Assembly (NCBI GenBank): GCA_030430565.1
Contig: JAUIKS010000009.1
Location: 273,132 to 337,131 of the forward strand
Direction: 5' to 3'
DNA length: 64,000 nt
From: Polyangia bacterium
GTDB lineage: Bacteria > Myxococcota_A > Polyangia > Nannocystales > Nannocystaceae
Positions 50,961 through 63,737 of this stretch are shown in pieces. Under the pieces are notes generated by a model. That model did no database searches and had not been told where the DNA came from. It saw only the letters and a program-made list of their open reading frames with translations. The translations under genes were made by a program, and so were the position numbers. Position 1 is the stretch's first letter. The number at the start of each line of letters is the position of its first letter.

Positions 50961-51878
50961 AAGACGTCGGCGTCGACGTCCGAGGAGGCCGCAGGCGAAC
51001 ACCGCGAGCAGCGCGAGCGCGTCGCCCTGGGGGCCGCGCGGGCGCGTCACCGCGCAGCTCGCCTTGTCGTGCCGCTCTGGATCCATCTCGAGGCAGTCGC
51101 AGGCGCCGCACTCGTCGCGCTTGAGGTTGATCCCCGACTCCTCCTCGATCCAGCACAGCACGGGGTAGGGCACCCCGTAAAAGCCCCCGAGGCCGCAGTC
51201 GTAGCCGCGCGAGAGGACCCCGGCGAGCACGTACTCGTTGTTGTCGAGCCGCACGAACGCGGGCCCGCCCGAGTCGCCCTGGCACGAGTCCTTGCCCTCG
51301 CCGCCGGCGCGGAACTCTAGGCTCGAGTCGCTGAAGGCCGAGATGGTCGTGGTCACGGCGCGCTTGCGGCCGATCCGCTGCACCTCGTCGAGGCCGTAGC
51401 CGACCAGCGTGACCTCGCTGCCGGGGTACATCGCCTGATCCCACTCGTCTTGGAGGCCCATCACGCGCGGGAAGCTGATGCCCGTGACGCGCTCGCGTAG
51501 GCGGATCCACGCGTAGTCGTGGATGTCCTCTTTGCACACCGTGGTGTCGCCGCAGAACGCCGGGTGGACGCCGTAGTCGGTCGCCACGGTCGAGAGCGCC
51601 GACGAGAACATGTTGTTGCCGAAGTACACCCGGACCGACCCAGCCGGTGGGTTCTTCACGAGGCAGTGCGCGGCCGTCAGCACCAGCTCCTCGGTCACGA
51701 CCGTGCCGGTGCAGAGGAAGTCGCCGACCTCGATCGCCACGACCTCGGGCCAGTCCCCATCCGCGACCTCGACGCCGCCGTAGATCGCGTCCTCCGAGGA
51801 CGGCGTCGTCAGCGGCGTCGCCGGGGCGGGCGGCGCCCCGAGCGTCACGAGCGCGGCGAGCAGCGAGGGCGAGAGCAT
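50943..51878 (-). CDS. Trypsin-like serine protease with MYXO-CTERM-like tail
   Basis: The 311-residue protein has a signal peptide, the S1 activation-type start AIYGGVEVADGDWPEVVAIE, and the triad His in VLTAAHC, Asp in DIHDYAWIRL and Ser in CQGDSGGPAF. A Cys-rich segment (CGACDCLEMD) precedes a C-terminal Pro/Gly-hydrophobic-Arg tail (GPQGDALALLAVFACGLLGR), resembling MYXO-CTERM sorting signals that anchor proteins at the myxobacterial surface. The substrate is unknown. Confidence 0.9.
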   Translation of the reverse strand: MLSPSLLAALVTLGAPPAPATPLTTPSSEDAIYGGVEVADGDWPEVVAIEVGDFLCTGTVVTEELVLTAAHCLVKNPPAGSVRVYFGNNMFSSALSTVATDYGVHPAFCGDTTVCKEDIHDYAWIRLRERVTGISFPRVMGLQDEWDQAMYPGSEVTLVGYGLDEVQRIGRKRAVTTTISAFSDSSLEFRAGGEGKDSCQGDSGGPAFVRLDNNEYVLAGVLSRGYDCGLGGFYGVPYPVLCWIEEESGINLKRDECGACDCLEMDPERHDKASCAVTRPRGPQGDALALLAVFACGLLGRRRRRLSDMSL

Positions 51879-51944
51879 GTCCGTTGGATCATACTTGCTC
51901 CCGGCCTGTTCGCACCCGCCATCTGCGCGCGCGAGCGCGCGTTC

Positions 51945-54900
51945 CTACACGAGGTCGCCGAAGTCGGCGTCCTCGAGGTCGGCGAATTCCTCGTCATCGA
52001 GCTCGAGATCGGGATCGAGCTCGAGGGCGTCGTCGAGCTCCTCTAGCGGCTGAAGCTCGACCGCGTCGTCGGCGATCTCCTCCAGCGGCTCCAACGCCTC
52101 GGCCTCGTCGAGCGGCTCGAGCTCGACCGCGTCGAGCGCCTCGAGGTCGTCGAGCGGCTCGAACTCTTCAAGCTCTTCGAGCTCTTCGAGCTCTTCGAGC
52201 TCGTCAAGGGCCTCGAGCTCCTCGAACTCCTCGAACTCCTCGACGGCCTCCACCTCGGGCGTCGGCGCGGCGAGTTGATCGAGGGCATCCTGCTCCGCCT
52301 CAAGGGCAGCCTGCGCTGGTGTCTCTTCGGACATCACATCAAGCGCTGGCGCCTCGGCCTCGTCCGGCTCGATGGCGTCGATCGGTTCGATGGCCTCGAC
52401 GGCCTCGGGCTCGACGGCCTCCGGCTCGACGGCCTCGGGCTCTTCAGCCGCAGCCTCAACGGCCTCGGGCTCTTCAGCCGCAGCCTCAACGGCCTCGGGC
52501 TCTTCAGACGCAGCCTCAACGGCCTCGGGCTCGACAGTTTCGGGCTCGACGGCCTCGGGCTTGACGGCTTCGGGCTCAACCAGCTCGGGCTCGACGGCTT
52601 CGGGCTCAACAAGCTCTAGCTCGACGGCCTCGGGCTCAATGACCTCGGGCTCGGGCTCGACGAACTCGGATTCGACGAGTTCGGGCTCGACGGCCTCGGG
52701 CGCGACGGCCTCGGGCTCGACGGCCGCCTCCGCGTCCTCCGACGGGACGTTCGCGCTCGTCTCCCCGCCCGGCGTCGAGTCGTCAGTCAGCTCGGCGAAG
52801 GCGGCGAAGTCGGCCGGCACCTCGATCGTCATGCCGACGCGCTGACGCGCGGCCACGTAGGCGGCGCTGCCGGCGAACACGAGCAGGTCGTTGAGCTCGC
52901 TGTCGTAGGGGGCGCGCGCGCGGATCCAGCGAGCGCGATCGTGCTCGTCGCTCGGCGCCCCGAGCACCTGCAGCGCCGCGCGCAGGCTGCCGGCGACGCA
53001 GAGCCCCGTGCGGTTCCCGCTGCGCTGGACCCAGGCCTTCCACTCGCGGCTGTCGAAGTGCTCGTCCTTGCCCTTGTCGAAGGCGTCGGTCAGCTGGCGC
53101 GCGATCTTCAGGGGGAGCCCGCGCGACAGCGTCTGGCTGAGCTGCGGGACCAGGCCGGCGGTGGGCTGTCCCTTAAGACGCCTGCGCCGGGAGTGCCGGG
53201 GGTGGAAGACCTGCAGCGTCGCCGAGAGCACCTTCGTCAGCGTCTCCCGCGGGAGCGCGGCCGCGAGGATCGCCCAGGGGCGCGCGTGGTAGAGCGCCCG
53301 CCCGAACGCGAAGCGCAGCAGCGCCGGGTCCTCGCCAGCGTATGTCTCTTCGGACACGAGGATGACCGGCGGGTACTGACAGCGCGGCGCCGCCGGCCCC
53401 TCGAGCGGGTCTCCCAGCTCGGGCTCGGGTACCTCGCTCGCGCGGAGCAGCGGGTACTTGGGCGAGTTCAGCAGCGCGCGCGCGCGGTCCCACTCTCGCC
53501 AGACCAGCGGAACCTCCTCGCCCTCGGCCGGCTCGTTGATCAGCGCCGACTCGGGCGCGTCGATCCGCGGCAGGTGCTTGCACAAGATCGCCGCGCCGCC
53601 GCGCCACAGCAGGTTCAGCGCCTCCACGACGCCGCCGTTGGGCGGCGGATCCTCGAGCAGCGCCTTGAGATCCAGCGGCTCGCCCTCGGCGCGCTCGAGC
53701 GGGTGCTCGGCGAGGAAGCGCCGCGCCGGCTCGTGCGCGGGGTCGATGACCGCGAGCAGCTCGTACAGCGCGTGCGCGCGGCTCCAGTCGCCGGCCTCGT
53801 AGGTCGCCTGGGCCATGGCCGCGAGCGCGGCGGAGTCGAGCGGATCGAGCTTGAGCAGCGCCTCGTAGTTGCGGCGGACCTTCGCGCCGCGGACCTCGGA
53901 GCGCTCGTAGAGCTGCGCGAGCTGGCGGCGCTCGGTGAGCCCGAGCGCGGCGGCGTCGAGCTTGGCCGCGTGCTCGAGCAGCGCGATGACCCGATCCGGG
54001 TGGCTCTCTTGGTTGTTGGCGAGGCGGACCAGCAGCGCGCTGCGGGCGGCCTGCTCGAGCGCGCCGCCCGACTTGCTGCGCAGCCCCTGGGTGTTGAAGA
54101 ACTTCAGCACCAGCGGCTCGATCCGGTCGGTGCGCATCGTCGCCTCGAGCACGTCGCACTGCGCCATCACGGCGGCCGCCGAGTCGGGGAAGTAGCGCGC
54201 CGCCGTCTTCGCGTACTCGATCGCGTTGTCGATGTCGTCAGGCTCGTCGCGGCGCAGCGCCAGCTTGACGCCCTCGAGCAGCAGCGGGAGGCGCTCGCTC
54301 GTCGCGACGTCCTCGTGCTTGCGCAGCCGCGTCAGGCAGAGCAGCGCGAGGCTTGGGTCGCGCGGCGCCGCCGACCAGAACGCGGACTCCAGCTGGCGGC
54401 GATCGAGCACCGGCTCGTCGACCGAGTCCAGCGCGCTCAGGCCGGCGCTCAGGTTCTCGTACGCGGTCACCCGCAGGCGCTCGACCTCGACGCTCGTCTG
54501 ATCCTCCGCCTCGTCCTCGCGGATCGCCTTGGCGGCCGCCTGGAACAGCATCCCGGCCTCGACGAAGGCCTGCGCGCGGGCGCGCGGATCCTCTGTCGCG
54601 TCGGCGAGCGCGACCGCGTGCTTCGCCGCCTCGCCCATCAGCCCGTGGTCGCGGCACAGGCCGACCAGCGCGACGCGGGCCTCGCGGTTGCGCGGGTCAA
54701 ACTCGATCGCGCGTTGGTAGCGCGTGACGGCCTGATCCTGCTGCTTGAGGTTCACCGCGCACTCGGCCCCCATCACCATCATCGCGGCCGCGGCCGCCCG
54801 GTCGGCGGCGTCGAGCCGCTCCACGTCGTCGATCTTCTGGTCGAGCGCGTCGATGGTCGAGAGCGCGTCGCGCCAGCGCCCGGCGGAGTAGCGGTTGCGG

Positions 54901-57900
54901 GTCAGCGCGGCCTGAAGCTGCAGGTTGTCGGGGTCCTGGCGCAGCGCGACCGCGAGGTGGCGGTGGGCGTCGGCCGGTCGATCTGTCTTCTCGAGCACCT
55001 CGGCCAAGAGCACGAGCGCCTCGACCAAGCGCGGCGTGTCGCGCGTCAGGCCGAGCGTCTCGATCGCGGCCTCGATCTCGGGCTCCGCCTCCGCGAGCTC
55101 GCCGGCGCTGACGAGCGCCTCGCCGAGCCGGAGATGGGCGTCCGCGTGGTCCGGGTCGTGCGTGAGCGCGGCCTTGAAGCGCGCCCGCGCGAGCGCGACG
55201 TCACCTGTCTTCTTAAACAGGGTGCGCCCGAGCTCGGTGAGCAGCTCGGCGCGTCGCTCGGCCCCCTCGATCAGCGGGACCTGCTCGTCCGCGATCGCCT
55301 GCGCGCCGTCGATGTCGCCGGCGTCGACGAGCAGCTGCACGAGGCCGTCGAGCGCGGTGAGCCGGCGGCCGGTGCCCGCCTCGCCCTCGCCGACCTCCGC
55401 GAGCACCCGTCGCAGCAGCGCCTCGGCGCGCCCGCGATCGTCGAGCTCGCCGCGGGCGAGCGCGGCCGCCTCGAGCAGGCCGTCGAGCTCGCCGCGGGAG
55501 CTCAGCGAGTCGACCAGCAGCGCCGGGTCCTCGCGCCGACGCGCGAGCGAGATCCGGCGCTCGAGCAGCGCGACGCGGCGCGCCCCGTCGTCGCGCGCGA
55601 TCGCGGCGTCGAGGGTCTGCAGCGCGCGCTCGAGGTCGTCACCCTGGGCGAGCAGCAGGTCGGCGAGCCCGCACGAGAGCGTCGACGCGCGCGCGCGCGC
55701 GTCCTCGGGCAGCGCCTCCAGGCGCGCCGAGAGCAGGCGGATGCCGTCGTCGAAGCGACCGGAGCGTTGGTACAGGCCGCCGAGGCCGAGCGCGACCTCG
55801 TCGTTGTCCGGCGCGTCCGAGAGCAGCTGCTCGAGCAGCTCCGTCGCGGCGGCCTCGTCGCCGGTGCCCTGCTGGAGCGCGCGGGCCTTGAGCACCTGCA
55901 GCGTCACCCGCGTCACCGTGTCGTCGGGCTCGAGCGCGGCCAGCTGCGACTCGAGCACCGGCAGCAGCGCCTCGAAGCGCTCGGTCGCGAGGTACAGGTC
56001 TTGGAGCCGCGCGAGCCCCTCGGCGTTCCCGCCATCAGCCTCGACGACCGCCTCCCACGCCTCCATCGAGTCCCGCACCAGCAGCGGGTCGTCCGGCTCG
56101 AGCAGGCGATCGCGGGTGCGCGCCAGCTCGATGTCGTTCTCGAGGCGCCGACCGCCCTCGAGGCGATCGCGGAGCGCGAGCCGGACCCGCGCGGCCTCGG
56201 CCCAGCGCGCGGCCCGGGTCAGCAGGCTCGCGTGCTGCTCGGCCGCGTCGACATCCTCGGGGTACGCCTCGCACAGCGAGTGCGCGCGTGACAGCGCCAT
56301 CGAGAAGTGCTCGGGGTCGCCGGCCGCCGCCAGCTCGCGAACGAGCTCGAGCGTCCGCTCGATCCGCTCGCCGTCGCCGAGCTCGTCGTACTCCGCGTCG
56401 AGCAGCCGCGCCGCCGCGCTGAGGCGCTCGTCGACGTTGCCCTCGCGGCGGTACAGCCGGGCGACGGCGCTCAGCGCCTCGGTGTGCCGCGGCATCACGC
56501 CGAGCACGCTCTCGTAGGCCTTCAGCGCGTCCGCTGGACGATCGGCCTCTTCGTACAGGCTAGCGAGGCGCAGCCCGTGGCGCGCGATCGTGTCGGGCAG
56601 CGTGACCTCTGACTGCAGGGACTCGTAGGCGCGCAGCAGCCGATCCGGCGCGTCGTAGCGGGAGGCGAGGGCCTCGAGGCAATCCAGCGCCTCGTCGTGA
56701 TCCGGCTTCAGCATCAGCGCGTCGGTCAGCGCCGCGAACGCGGGGTCCAGGCGCTCGGCGCCCTCCGCCCACAGCCGCGCGAGCGACATGCCGATCTCGA
56801 TGCGATCGAGCTTGCGACCCGAGCGGCTCTCGCTGTACACGCGCGCGACCTCGTCCCAGGCCGACGTGACCTCCGGACGACGCGGGAGCACAGCGCCCTT
56901 GAGATGCGGGAGCGCGACCAAGCCGGGGATCCGCGCCGCGGACGGGCGGGGCGGGGGCTTGGGCGGGGGCGGGGCCGAGGGCGCGGGCGGAGGCGCGGGC
57001 GGGCGCGGGCCGCTCGAGGTCCGGCGGGGCGGGGGCGCGGCGGCGGCCGGCTCCTCCTCGAGATCCTCGATGTCGTCCAGCAGCTCGACATCGTCGAGAT
57101 CATCGAGATCATCGAGCTCGTCGAGCTCGATGCCCTCGAGGGTAGCGAGCTCCTCGTCGTCGAGCGCGAGCTCGTCGTCGATGTCGTCGATGTCGTCGAG
57201 CTCCGCGAGCTCGACATCGTCGAGATCCCCGAGCAGGTCGTCGTCGACCTCGACCAGGTCCGCGATGTCGACGACGTTCGTCGGCTCGCGGGGCGGCTGC
57301 TGCGGGTCCTCCTCGACGATCGCGCCCGCGTCGTCGTCGACCTCCATCAGCTCGTCGAGGTCGATGACGTTGGTGTCGCCGCGCTTGGGCTTCTGCTTGC
57401 TCGCGGCCTCGACGTTCGCCTCGCCCTCGGCCCCGCGCTTGAGCGGCTTCATCGACCGCGCGTCGAGGCCGGCCTTCTTCCACAGCGCGTCGTCGGCGAG
57501 CTCCGGCGCGGGCAGGCTCGGCCACAGCATGTCGTCGCGCGGCGACGGCGGCGTGTTGTAGGCGCCGATCGAGCGGGCGAGCCGCCATATGCCCTCGTGC
57601 TCCGCCGAGAGCGGCATCTCGAGATCGCTGGTCGGCAGCGCGGGCGCGAGCTTCCACGCCTCGAGGCGGGCCCGCAGCGCGTACTCGGGGCGATCGAGAT
57701 GCTCCTCGTAGAGCTTCGCGATCTCGGCCAAGAGCGCGCGGCGCTCGTCAGCGTGGTCGGCCTTGCGATCGGCCTTGAGGCGCGCGATCCGGCTCGCCGG
57801 CGCGAGCAGCAAGGCGGCCCACGCGTTCTCCTGCTCAGCGAGGCGCTCGAGCTCCTCGCGGGCCTCGGCGTGCTCGCTGTCGAGCTCGAGGATCCGCAGC

Positions 57901-60900
57901 CACTCGGCCATCGCCCCGCGGGGATCCTTGAGTCGATCCTCGCGCAGCGCGGCGCGGCGCCGCAGGATGTCGATCTTGCTCGCGCTGCTGCGCGTGTTCG
58001 CGCACAGCTGCTGGAGCACCGCGAGCACCGTCAAGGCCCCGAGCGCCGGCTCGTCGCCGTCACGCTCCTCGTCGAGGCGAGCGGCGAGCGCCTCGATCGG
58101 CTCGAGCAGGTCATCGCCGTTGGGGTCGTAGGCGAGGCCCTCGCGCAGCGTCCTCAGCGCCCCGATCAGGTCCTCGCGCTGCTCCTCCTCGACCTCCGCC
58201 GCCTCGAACAGCGCCTCGAGGCCGGCCTTGCGCCGCTCGCCGCTGCCGGAGCGCAGGTGCTCGAAGGCCGTCTGTCGGTGCAGCTCCGCGATCTGCTCCC
58301 ACAGGTCGTAGCGCTCGCCGATCGCGATCGCCATGTCGAGCGCTTCCTCCGAGAGCGACTTCTCCTTGGTCTGGAACTCGCGGTAGGTCCGGATCAGGTA
58401 GTTGAACGCGCCTGGCGGATCGGTCAGCTTCTTCTCGTAGATCCGCGCGATCTCGACGCACGCCTCAAACCGCTCGAGCGCGCTGTCGGAGCGTCGCAGC
58501 TGGCGCTCGTGCAGCTCGATCAGCGACTTCCACTGCTCGTAGCGCTCGGCCAGCGCCTTGATCTGGTCGGCCAGATCGGAGTCCGTGGGGCGCAGGTTGT
58601 GGGCGCGGTGCAGGTAGCTCAGCGCGCGCGGCGGGTCCTGCAGGCGCTCCAGCGAGATCTCCGACGCGTTGAGCAGCAGGTTGATCGTCGCGTAGTCCTC
58701 CTGCGCCGAGGTGCCGGCGCGCAGCTTTAGCTCCTGCTCCGAGACGCCGAGCATCAGCTCCCACAGCGAGTGCTTCTCGGCCAGCGTCTCGAGGCGATCG
58801 AGCGAAGGAACCGCGTCGAGGCCGTTGTCGAGCGCGACGAAGTAGCCCTTGCGCGCCCACGAGAACGCCATCTCGTGGTCGCCCATGCGCTCGTCCGCGA
58901 TCCTCGCGGCGCGCAGGCAGATCAGCACCTGGCCCACCGGGTTACCGGCGTCGGTCACCTCCTGATAGCGGGTCGAGAACAGCGCGAGCAGGTCGGTCCA
59001 CAGCTCGTGCCGCCCGGCGAACTCCTCAATGTAGTCCGAGAACTCCTCCGGCGCCTCCGAGATCGTCAGCGCGCGGCCGAGCAGCTTCAGCCCGCGCTGC
59101 GGCTCGCCGGCGCGCTCGCAGACCTCGGCCATGCGCTCCATGGTCTTGATCCGCTCGCCGACGTCGCGCAGCGTCTTGATCTGCTGCGAGAGCAGCTCGA
59201 GCGTGCCCATGTGGTCGCCGCCGGCCTCGCGCAGCTCGGCCTCGAGGCGGATGCCCTCGGGGTCATCCGGGAATTCGGCGCGGAAGCGGCTGAAGGCGCT
59301 GGTCGCCGCGCGCGAGTCGTCGAGCGCGATCCAGGCGCGCCCGATCTTCCCGAACAGGTCGCGGCGCTCGTCGATCTCGTTGCTCGAGAGCAGCAAGATC
59401 TCGGCCTGCCGGATCAGCTTGCGGTGCAGCCCGGCGCGCTCGTAGAGGTCGATCATCCGCAGCGCGACGTCGCGGTTGCCCGGCGCGACCTCGGTCGCCA
59501 GCTGCTCGAGCACGCGCAGCGCCGCGTTGGCGTTGTCGAGATGGTCCGCGAGCACCTCGGCCTGCTCCCAGCCGACGCTCAGGACCTCCTCGTCCGAGTC
59601 GACCAGCTCCTTTAATGTCTCGAGCGTCGCCGCGAGGCTGTGCCACGACTGAATCTCGCGGTACAGGCGGGTCAGCGCCTCGATCGCGCCGCGGTGGTAG
59701 CGGTGGATTCGAAGCGCGCGCTCGTAGGCCGAGCACGCGCGGTCGGGGTCTTGCAGCGTCTGCTCCGCGAGCGCGCCGAGGCGCAGCGAGTAGTCGAGCT
59801 GGCGGATCTTCGGCGTGCGCTTCGAGGCCGCGATGCGCCCGAGCAGATCGGCGAGCTCCTCGTACTGCGCCGCCTGCTCGTAGGCCGTGATCAGCTTGTC
59901 GATGATCTCGAGGTTGTGCGGGTCGAGGTCGTGCAGCTCGTACCAGCAGTCGGTCGCGCGCGCCTGGTCCTCGAGGTGCAGCTCGGCCGCGTTCGCCATG
60001 CGCCGCAGCAGCCGGATCCGCTCCTCCTTGGAGTCGGTGACCAGCTTGAACTCGCGCTCCAAACAGGTGTACAGCGGCTCCCACTGCTCGTGGTCTTTGT
60101 AGAGCGTCTGCAGCCGGTGGAGCGCGTCGAGATCGTTCTCGTCGAAGGTCAGGATCTCCTCGCACGCCCAGATCGCGTCGCCCGGCGCGTCGAGCTCGTT
60201 CTGCCAGAGCTCGGCCATGCGCCGCAGCAGCGCGACGCGCTCGGCCGGCGCGCGCGAGGTGTCGTACTGCTGACGCAGCAGCTCGATGCACGCGTCCCAT
60301 GAGCCCGTGCGCTCGTAGACCTCGATCAGGCCGTCGATCACGATCTTGTCGTCCGGCGCGGTGTTGACGAGCTCGTCGTAGACCGCCATCGCGCGCTCGG
60401 AGTCGACCAGGCGCTCGCGGTACAGCTTGGCGAGCTTGCGCAGCGGACCGAGCCGCTGCTGGTCGTCGTAGAGCTCGGCGAGCGCGTCGAACTGCTCCTG
60501 CTCGCTGTGCTCCCACTCGGCGCCGCGTCGATCGATCCGCTTGAGCTGCTCGCGCGGGCGACGGTCGCGGCGGTAGCACTGCGCCATCAGTTTCCACGCG
60601 TCGATCGCCCCCTGGATGTCGCCCAGCCGGGTCTCGCAGATCTCGGCGACCTCGGCGAAGTGCTCGGGGAACTTCGGATCCCCGAGCGGCGAGTTCTCGC
60701 CCTGGTAGTTAATCGCCTGATCGATCTGGTAGAGGATGACGTCGCGCAGGTGCAGCCAATTGTTCTTGCGCCGCCAGTGCTCTTTGTAGCCCTCGAAGGC
60801 CTCGGCGTTGAACGGCTCGCGCTCGAGCACCTTGTAGAAGAACGAGGACGCGCGCTCGTCATCCTTGAGGTTGTCGCGGTAGACCCGAGCGGCCGTGAGC

Positions 60901-62207
60901 ATCTGCTCGGTCGTCATCTGGTCGGGCAGGTGCTGGGCGTAGAGCTCGTACAGCGCGACGAGCGCGTGGTCATCTCCGAGATCGGTGTAGAGCCGCTCGA
61001 GGCGCTGCCACGAGTCGCCGCCGATGTCCTCGAATTGGCTCGCCATCTCGAAGCACAGGCGTGCCTCCTCGCGCCGGGAGAGGCGGGTCTCGAGCAGATC
61101 TCCACGCGCGAACCACACGCCGTAGGCGTCCTCGCCCTGGACGTAGTCGATCCAGGTCGAGTACAGCTCGGCCAGCTCCATCCAGCGCTCGCGCGACGTC
61201 AGCAGCTCGGCGAGCAGCGTGCCGGCTTCGAAGTGGTCGGGGCGCAGCGCGGTCGAGCGCCGCGCGAGCTTCAGCGCCTCGCGCTCCTCGTCCTGCTGGC
61301 GCGCGAGCTTGGCTGCCTTAAAGAACACGTCGGCGGCCTTGGCGAGGCCGTCCTCGGTCGCCTTACCTGACCCTAGGTACAGAACGCCGAAGGCCCGCAG
61401 CGCGCGAACGCTGTCGGGCGTCGCCTTCAGCGCCATGTGAATGTGCTGGGCCGCGGCCGCGATGTTGTCGAGCTGCTCGTGCTCGATCCGCGCGAGGCCC
61501 AGGTGGAGCTCGGCGACGCGGTCGGCGTCGCGGACGACGTCGCGGTGCTTGAGCTCGTTGTTCATCAAGTCCGCGGCCTGCAGCCACGCGCCCGCGCTGA
61601 CGTGAAGGCGGATCAGGTTCTCCCACGCCGTGGTCGTCTTCGGGTTGAGCGCGAGCGCCTGCTTGTACAGCGCGAGCGCCCGCTCGATGTTGTTGAACTG
61701 GTGCTCGCCGACCTCGCCCAGCTCGACGAAGACCTGCGGGACCCCCGACGGGTTCACGCGCTTGATGTACTCGAGGCGCCACCGCAGCAAGGTCGCCAGC
61801 GGGCTGCCCCAGTCGAGCGCTCGGTACGCGTCGGCCAGCTTCTCGTATAGGTCGTCGCGCGTCGGCGCGGCCCGGAACGCAAGCGCTAGCACGTACGCGG
61901 CTTGCTCGAGGTCCTCGACCCGCGCCGTCCAGACCTCCGCTGCCTGGACGCACAGGTCGGCGACGCGGTTGGTCGCCGCGCCCGCCTCGGCGATGGCGTG
62001 CGCGTGTAGGGTCATGAGCGTGGCGAGGGAGCGCCAGTCGTTCGCCTCGCGCAACGTTCGACGGAGTCGCCGGTAGCTCGGCTCGTGCACCGGCTTCTTG
62101 CGGAACTCGGCGAGCGCAGGCGGCTCGTTCTCGGCCACCGGCGGGGGCGGTGCCTGAAGATCGTTGGGCGGAGGAACGGGCGCGGCCGCGGCTTCGGTGT
62201 CAGTCAT
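51945..62207 (-). CDS. Giant TPR-repeat protein
   Basis: The ATG at 62207 has AAGG 8 bases upstream and begins [18 protein letters not shown]; the product is about 3,420 residues. Most of it is TPR-type helix pairs (for example [37 protein letters not shown] units), which provide protein-binding surfaces. Two acidic low-complexity regions interrupt it: a mid-protein stretch encoded near 57050-57370 ([20 protein letters not shown]) and the C-terminal ~330 residues (EAVEPE and EELEEL repeats). There is no signal peptide, membrane helix or enzyme domain. Very large cytoplasmic TPR scaffolds occur in myxobacteria, some in motility or polarity complexes; no such link can be shown here. It has its own 290-base upstream gap. 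Confidence 0.85.
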   Translation of the reverse strand: MTDTEAAAAPVPPPNDLQAPPPPVAENEPPALAEFRKKPVHEPSYRRLRRTLREANDWRSLATLMTLHAHAIAEAGAATNRVADLCVQAAEVWTARVEDLEQAAYVLALAFRAAPTRDDLYEKLADAYRALDWGSPLATLLRWRLEYIKRVNPSGVPQVFVELGEVGEHQFNNIERALALYKQALALNPKTTTAWENLIRLHVSAGAWLQAADLMNNELKHRDVVRDADRVAELHLGLARIEHEQLDNIAAAAQHIHMALKATPDSVRALRAFGVLYLGSGKATEDGLAKAADVFFKAAKLARQQDEEREALKLARRSTALRPDHFEAGTLLAELLTSRERWMELAELYSTWIDYVQGEDAYGVWFARGDLLETRLSRREEARLCFEMASQFEDIGGDSWQRLERLYTDLGDDHALVALYELYAQHLPDQMTTEQMLTAARVYRDNLKDDERASSFFYKVLEREPFNAEAFEGYKEHWRRKNNWLHLRDVILYQIDQAINYQGENSPLGDPKFPEHFAEVAEICETRLGDIQGAIDAWKLMAQCYRRDRRPREQLKRIDRRGAEWEHSEQEQFDALAELYDDQQRLGPLRKLAKLYRERLVDSERAMAVYDELVNTAPDDKIVIDGLIEVYERTGSWDACIELLRQQYDTSRAPAERVALLRRMAELWQNELDAPGDAIWACEEILTFDENDLDALHRLQTLYKDHEQWEPLYTCLEREFKLVTDSKEERIRLLRRMANAAELHLEDQARATDCWYELHDLDPHNLEIIDKLITAYEQAAQYEELADLLGRIAASKRTPKIRQLDYSLRLGALAEQTLQDPDRACSAYERALRIHRYHRGAIEALTRLYREIQSWHSLAATLETLKELVDSDEEVLSVGWEQAEVLADHLDNANAALRVLEQLATEVAPGNRDVALRMIDLYERAGLHRKLIRQAEILLLSSNEIDERRDLFGKIGRAWIALDDSRAATSAFSRFRAEFPDDPEGIRLEAELREAGGDHMGTLELLSQQIKTLRDVGERIKTMERMAEVCERAGEPQRGLKLLGRALTISEAPEEFSDYIEEFAGRHELWTDLLALFSTRYQEVTDAGNPVGQVLICLRAARIADERMGDHEMAFSWARKGYFVALDNGLDAVPSLDRLETLAEKHSLWELMLGVSEQELKLRAGTSAQEDYATINLLLNASEISLERLQDPPRALSYLHRAHNLRPTDSDLADQIKALAERYEQWKSLIELHERQLRRSDSALERFEACVEIARIYEKKLTDPPGAFNYLIRTYREFQTKEKSLSEEALDMAIAIGERYDLWEQIAELHRQTAFEHLRSGSGERRKAGLEALFEAAEVEEEQREDLIGALRTLREGLAYDPNGDDLLEPIEALAARLDEERDGDEPALGALTVLAVLQQLCANTRSSASKIDILRRRAALREDRLKDPRGAMAEWLRILELDSEHAEAREELERLAEQENAWAALLLAPASRIARLKADRKADHADERRALLAEIAKLYEEHLDRPEYALRARLEAWKLAPALPTSDLEMPLSAEHEGIWRLARSIGAYNTPPSPRDDMLWPSLPAPELADDALWKKAGLDARSMKPLKRGAEGEANVEAASKQKPKRGDTNVIDLDELMEVDDDAGAIVEEDPQQPPREPTNVVDIADLVEVDDDLLGDLDDVELAELDDIDDIDDELALDDEELATLEGIELDELDDLDDLDDVELLDDIEDLEEEPAAAAPPPRRTSSGPRPPAPPPAPSAPPPPKPPPRPSAARIPGLVALPHLKGAVLPRRPEVTSAWDEVARVYSESRSGRKLDRIEIGMSLARLWAEGAERLDPAFAALTDALMLKPDHDEALDCLEALASRYDAPDRLLRAYESLQSEVTLPDTIARHGLRLASLYEEADRPADALKAYESVLGVMPRHTEALSAVARLYRREGNVDERLSAAARLLDAEYDELGDGERIERTLELVRELAAAGDPEHFSMALSRAHSLCEAYPEDVDAAEQHASLLTRAARWAEAARVRLALRDRLEGGRRLENDIELARTRDRLLEPDDPLLVRDSMEAWEAVVEADGGNAEGLARLQDLYLATERFEALLPVLESQLAALEPDDTVTRVTLQVLKARALQQGTGDEAAATELLEQLLSDAPDNDEVALGLGGLYQRSGRFDDGIRLLSARLEALPEDARARASTLSCGLADLLLAQGDDLERALQTLDAAIARDDGARRVALLERRISLARRREDPALLVDSLSSRGELDGLLEAAALARGELDDRGRAEALLRRVLAEVGEGEAGTGRRLTALDGLVQLLVDAGDIDGAQAIADEQVPLIEGAERRAELLTELGRTLFKKTGDVALARARFKAALTHDPDHADAHLRLGEALVSAGELAEAEPEIEAAIETLGLTRDTPRLVEALVLLAEVLEKTDRPADAHRHLAVALRQDPDNLQLQAALTRNRYSAGRWRDALSTIDALDQKIDDVERLDAADRAAAAAMMVMGAECAVNLKQQDQAVTRYQRAIEFDPRNREARVALVGLCRDHGLMGEAAKHAVALADATEDPRARAQAFVEAGMLFQAAAKAIREDEAEDQTSVEVERLRVTAYENLSAGLSALDSVDEPVLDRRQLESAFWSAAPRDPSLALLCLTRLRKHEDVATSERLPLLLEGVKLALRRDEPDDIDNAIEYAKTAARYFPDSAAAVMAQCDVLEATMRTDRIEPLVLKFFNTQGLRSKSGGALEQAARSALLVRLANNQESHPDRVIALLEHAAKLDAAALGLTERRQLAQLYERSEVRGAKVRRNYEALLKLDPLDSAALAAMAQATYEAGDWSRAHALYELLAVIDPAHEPARRFLAEHPLERAEGEPLDLKALLEDPPPNGGVVEALNLLWRGGAAILCKHLPRIDAPESALINEPAEGEEVPLVWREWDRARALLNSPKYPLLRASEVPEPELGDPLEGPAAPRCQYPPVILVSEETYAGEDPALLRFAFGRALYHARPWAILAAALPRETLTKVLSATLQVFHPRHSRRRRLKGQPTAGLVPQLSQTLSRGLPLKIARQLTDAFDKGKDEHFDSREWKAWVQRSGNRTGLCVAGSLRAALQVLGAPSDEHDRARWIRARAPYDSELNDLLVFAGSAAYVAARQRVGMTIEVPADFAAFAELTDDSTPGGETSANVPSEDAEAAVEPEAVAPEAVEPELVESEFVEPEPEVIEPEAVELELVEPEAVEPELVEPEAVKPEAVEPETVEPEAVEAASEEPEAVEAAAEEPEAVEAAAEEPEAVEPEAVEPEAVEAIEPIDAIEPDEAEAPALDVMSEETPAQAALEAEQDALDQLAAPTPEVEAVEEFEEFEELEALDELEELEELEELEEFEPLDDLEALDAVELEPLDEAEALEPLEEIADDAVELQPLEELDDALELDPDLELDDEEFADLEDADFGDLV
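52130..52740. repeat. Low-complexity coding repeats in the giant TPR gene
   Basis: Nine-base (TCGAGCTCT-type) and 15-base (GACGGCCTCGGGCTC) tandem units encode E-L-E-E and P-E-A-V-E repeats on the minus strand. Three near-identical copies of a longer unit occur at about 52425-52530. Such tracts are prone to length change. Confidence 0.8.
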
Positions 62208-62498
62208 GCAGGACCTTCCCAAGCGGGAAAACGCGCAACGACGGTACCACGGGAGTCGTTGCCCGAGCGCCGAAACACGCGCGCGAGAATTCAACCTGTA
62301 CGCGGGACCATATCGATGCTCGTTCGCGTACGTCGACTCTTCGACTGCGCCCGCAACGCGAACAATTCCGGCGCCGCGCCGAACACCGGGAGACGCCTCG
62401 ATCCCCGAGGTACGTTGTTCTACGTCGAGATAGACCCGCGACGCCGATCGTGCGAACGATGCATGTTCACCGAGTCGAGTTGCGCTATTTGCGCAAGG

Positions 62499-63251
62499 CT
62501 ACACCAGCGTCAACACGTAGACGTCGTAGAGCGCGTGAGTCCAGGCCGCGACCGAGAAGCCGCGGAGGTGATACACGAGCCCGAAGAACGCGCCCGCGAG
62601 GGCGCGATACGTGAACGCGGTGAACGAGAAGGCCTCGACCCCGGGGCCGACGTGGTGCGCGACGCTGAAGAGCAGGGACGAGAGGATCAACGCGAACAGC
62701 CACGCCCGACGCGGCCCCGTGATCCCGGCTAGCAGCCAGCCGAGCCCAGCCATGCCGACGAGGCGAAAGACCAGCTCTTCATGCAGACCGGCGCCCGCGG
62801 AGATCACGACGACATCGACGGTCGTCAGCGAGCCGATCGCCAGGGTCGGCACCAGCTCCGACGCCCACTGCATCACGCACAAGATCAGCGTGCCCATGGT
62901 CGCCGCGTAGAACATCGACTCCAGCAGCACGGGCAGCATCGACTCCGAGCGAAACCTCCCGCGCGGGCGCAGGATCAGGAGCAGGCACCCGTAGCCGACA
63001 AACAGCGACGCGAGCGTGAGCAGGTAGTGGTCGAGATCGCGCGCGCACAGCTCGATCAGCGCGCGGGTCACGAAGTCGACGCCGTTATGGCCGCGCCCGC
63101 CCTGAAGGAGAATCCCGAGCTGGTAGATCAAGAACAGCGGGAACACCTGCAGCGCGCTCGTGAACGAGTCCTGGCGATCCGAGAAATGCGCGAGCATCCC
63201 GCCGGACGCTCGCGGTGCGCGCTCTGCGTAAGGGTCGTGGGCACGGGCCAT
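62499..63251 (-). CDS. CPBP family intramembrane metalloprotease
   Basis: The 250-residue membrane protein has about seven hydrophobic segments and the CPBP (Abi/CAAX-prenyl protease-like) motifs: motif 1 AGLHEELVFRLVGMAGLG (EExxxR) and the His-containing segments LLFSVAHHVGPGV and AAWTHALYDVYVL. These are putative metal-dependent intramembrane peptidases, some linked to bacteriocin immunity or protein maturation. The role here is unknown. It is divergent from crcB, with an 86-base gap. Confidence 0.88.
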   Translation of the reverse strand: MARAHDPYAERAPRASGGMLAHFSDRQDSFTSALQVFPLFLIYQLGILLQGGRGHNGVDFVTRALIELCARDLDHYLLTLASLFVGYGCLLLILRPRGRFRSESMLPVLLESMFYAATMGTLILCVMQWASELVPTLAIGSLTTVDVVVISAGAGLHEELVFRLVGMAGLGWLLAGITGPRRAWLFALILSSLLFSVAHHVGPGVEAFSFTAFTYRALAGAFFGLVYHLRGFSVAAWTHALYDVYVLTLV

Positions 63252-63337
63252 CCCGACGCGATCGTGCGGTAGGTGGGGGGCGTCTGCAAAAAAATGCCCC
63301 AGCGCGTATCGTCTGTGCGGATCGGGGACACGGAGCG

Positions 63338-63706
63338 ATGCCGACTTGGTGCTGGGTCTTTGTCGCGGGGGGGAGCGGCGCGGTCGCCCGCTACCTGCTC
63401 TCGAGCGCGCTCGACGGCGTATTCGCGGCCCGATTCGCGCACGCCGGCGTCCTGATCGTCAACCTGTTCGGCTGCCTGCTGATCGGCGTGTTCTCGGCCG
63501 CGCTCAGCGACGCGACGACGCGCGCGGCGGTGCTCACGGGTCTGCTCGGCGGCTTCACGACCTACAGCGCGTTCGCGCTGCTAACCCATGAACTAGCGAG
63601 CTCGGGTCGCTGGGGAATGTTCGCCGCCCAGGTCTCGATCCATCTCGTCGGCGGGATTGTTTGCGCGGCCCTCGGTCTGTGGATCGGTCGTAGCGTCGTC
63701 GGTTGA
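63338..63706 (+). CDS. crcB: Fluoride channel CrcB (Fluc)
   Basis: The 122-residue, four-helix protein matches Fluc channels: an N-terminal GGSGAVARYLLSS, then VLIVNLFGCLLIGVFSAAL with the conserved N in the pore helix, GLLGGFTTYSAFALLTHEL with the GG-x-TT-(F/Y)-S Na+-binding region, and a last helix (IVCAALGLWIGRSVVG). Fluc dimers export fluoride. The ATG at 63338 with CGGAG upstream is chosen. I looked for a fluoride riboswitch in the 86-base leader and did not see its conserved sequence. Confidence 0.93.
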   Translation: MPTWCWVFVAGGSGAVARYLLSSALDGVFAARFAHAGVLIVNLFGCLLIGVFSAALSDATTRAAVLTGLLGGFTTYSAFALLTHELASSGRWGMFAAQVSIHLVGGIVCAALGLWIGRSVVG

Positions 63707-63737
63707 GGACGGGAGAACAAACCACGTCGCTCAGACG

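Noticed and set aside
52941..56291. 1,116-residue plus-strand frame opposite the giant TPR gene
   Set aside because: Antisense shadow with no recognised domain; the minus frame has continuous TPR patterns.
63252..63337. Fluoride riboswitch before crcB
   Set aside because: The leader is only 86 bases and lacks the conserved GGNGATGG-type start and pseudoknot partners; only a GC-rich stem-loop with an A-run loop is seen.
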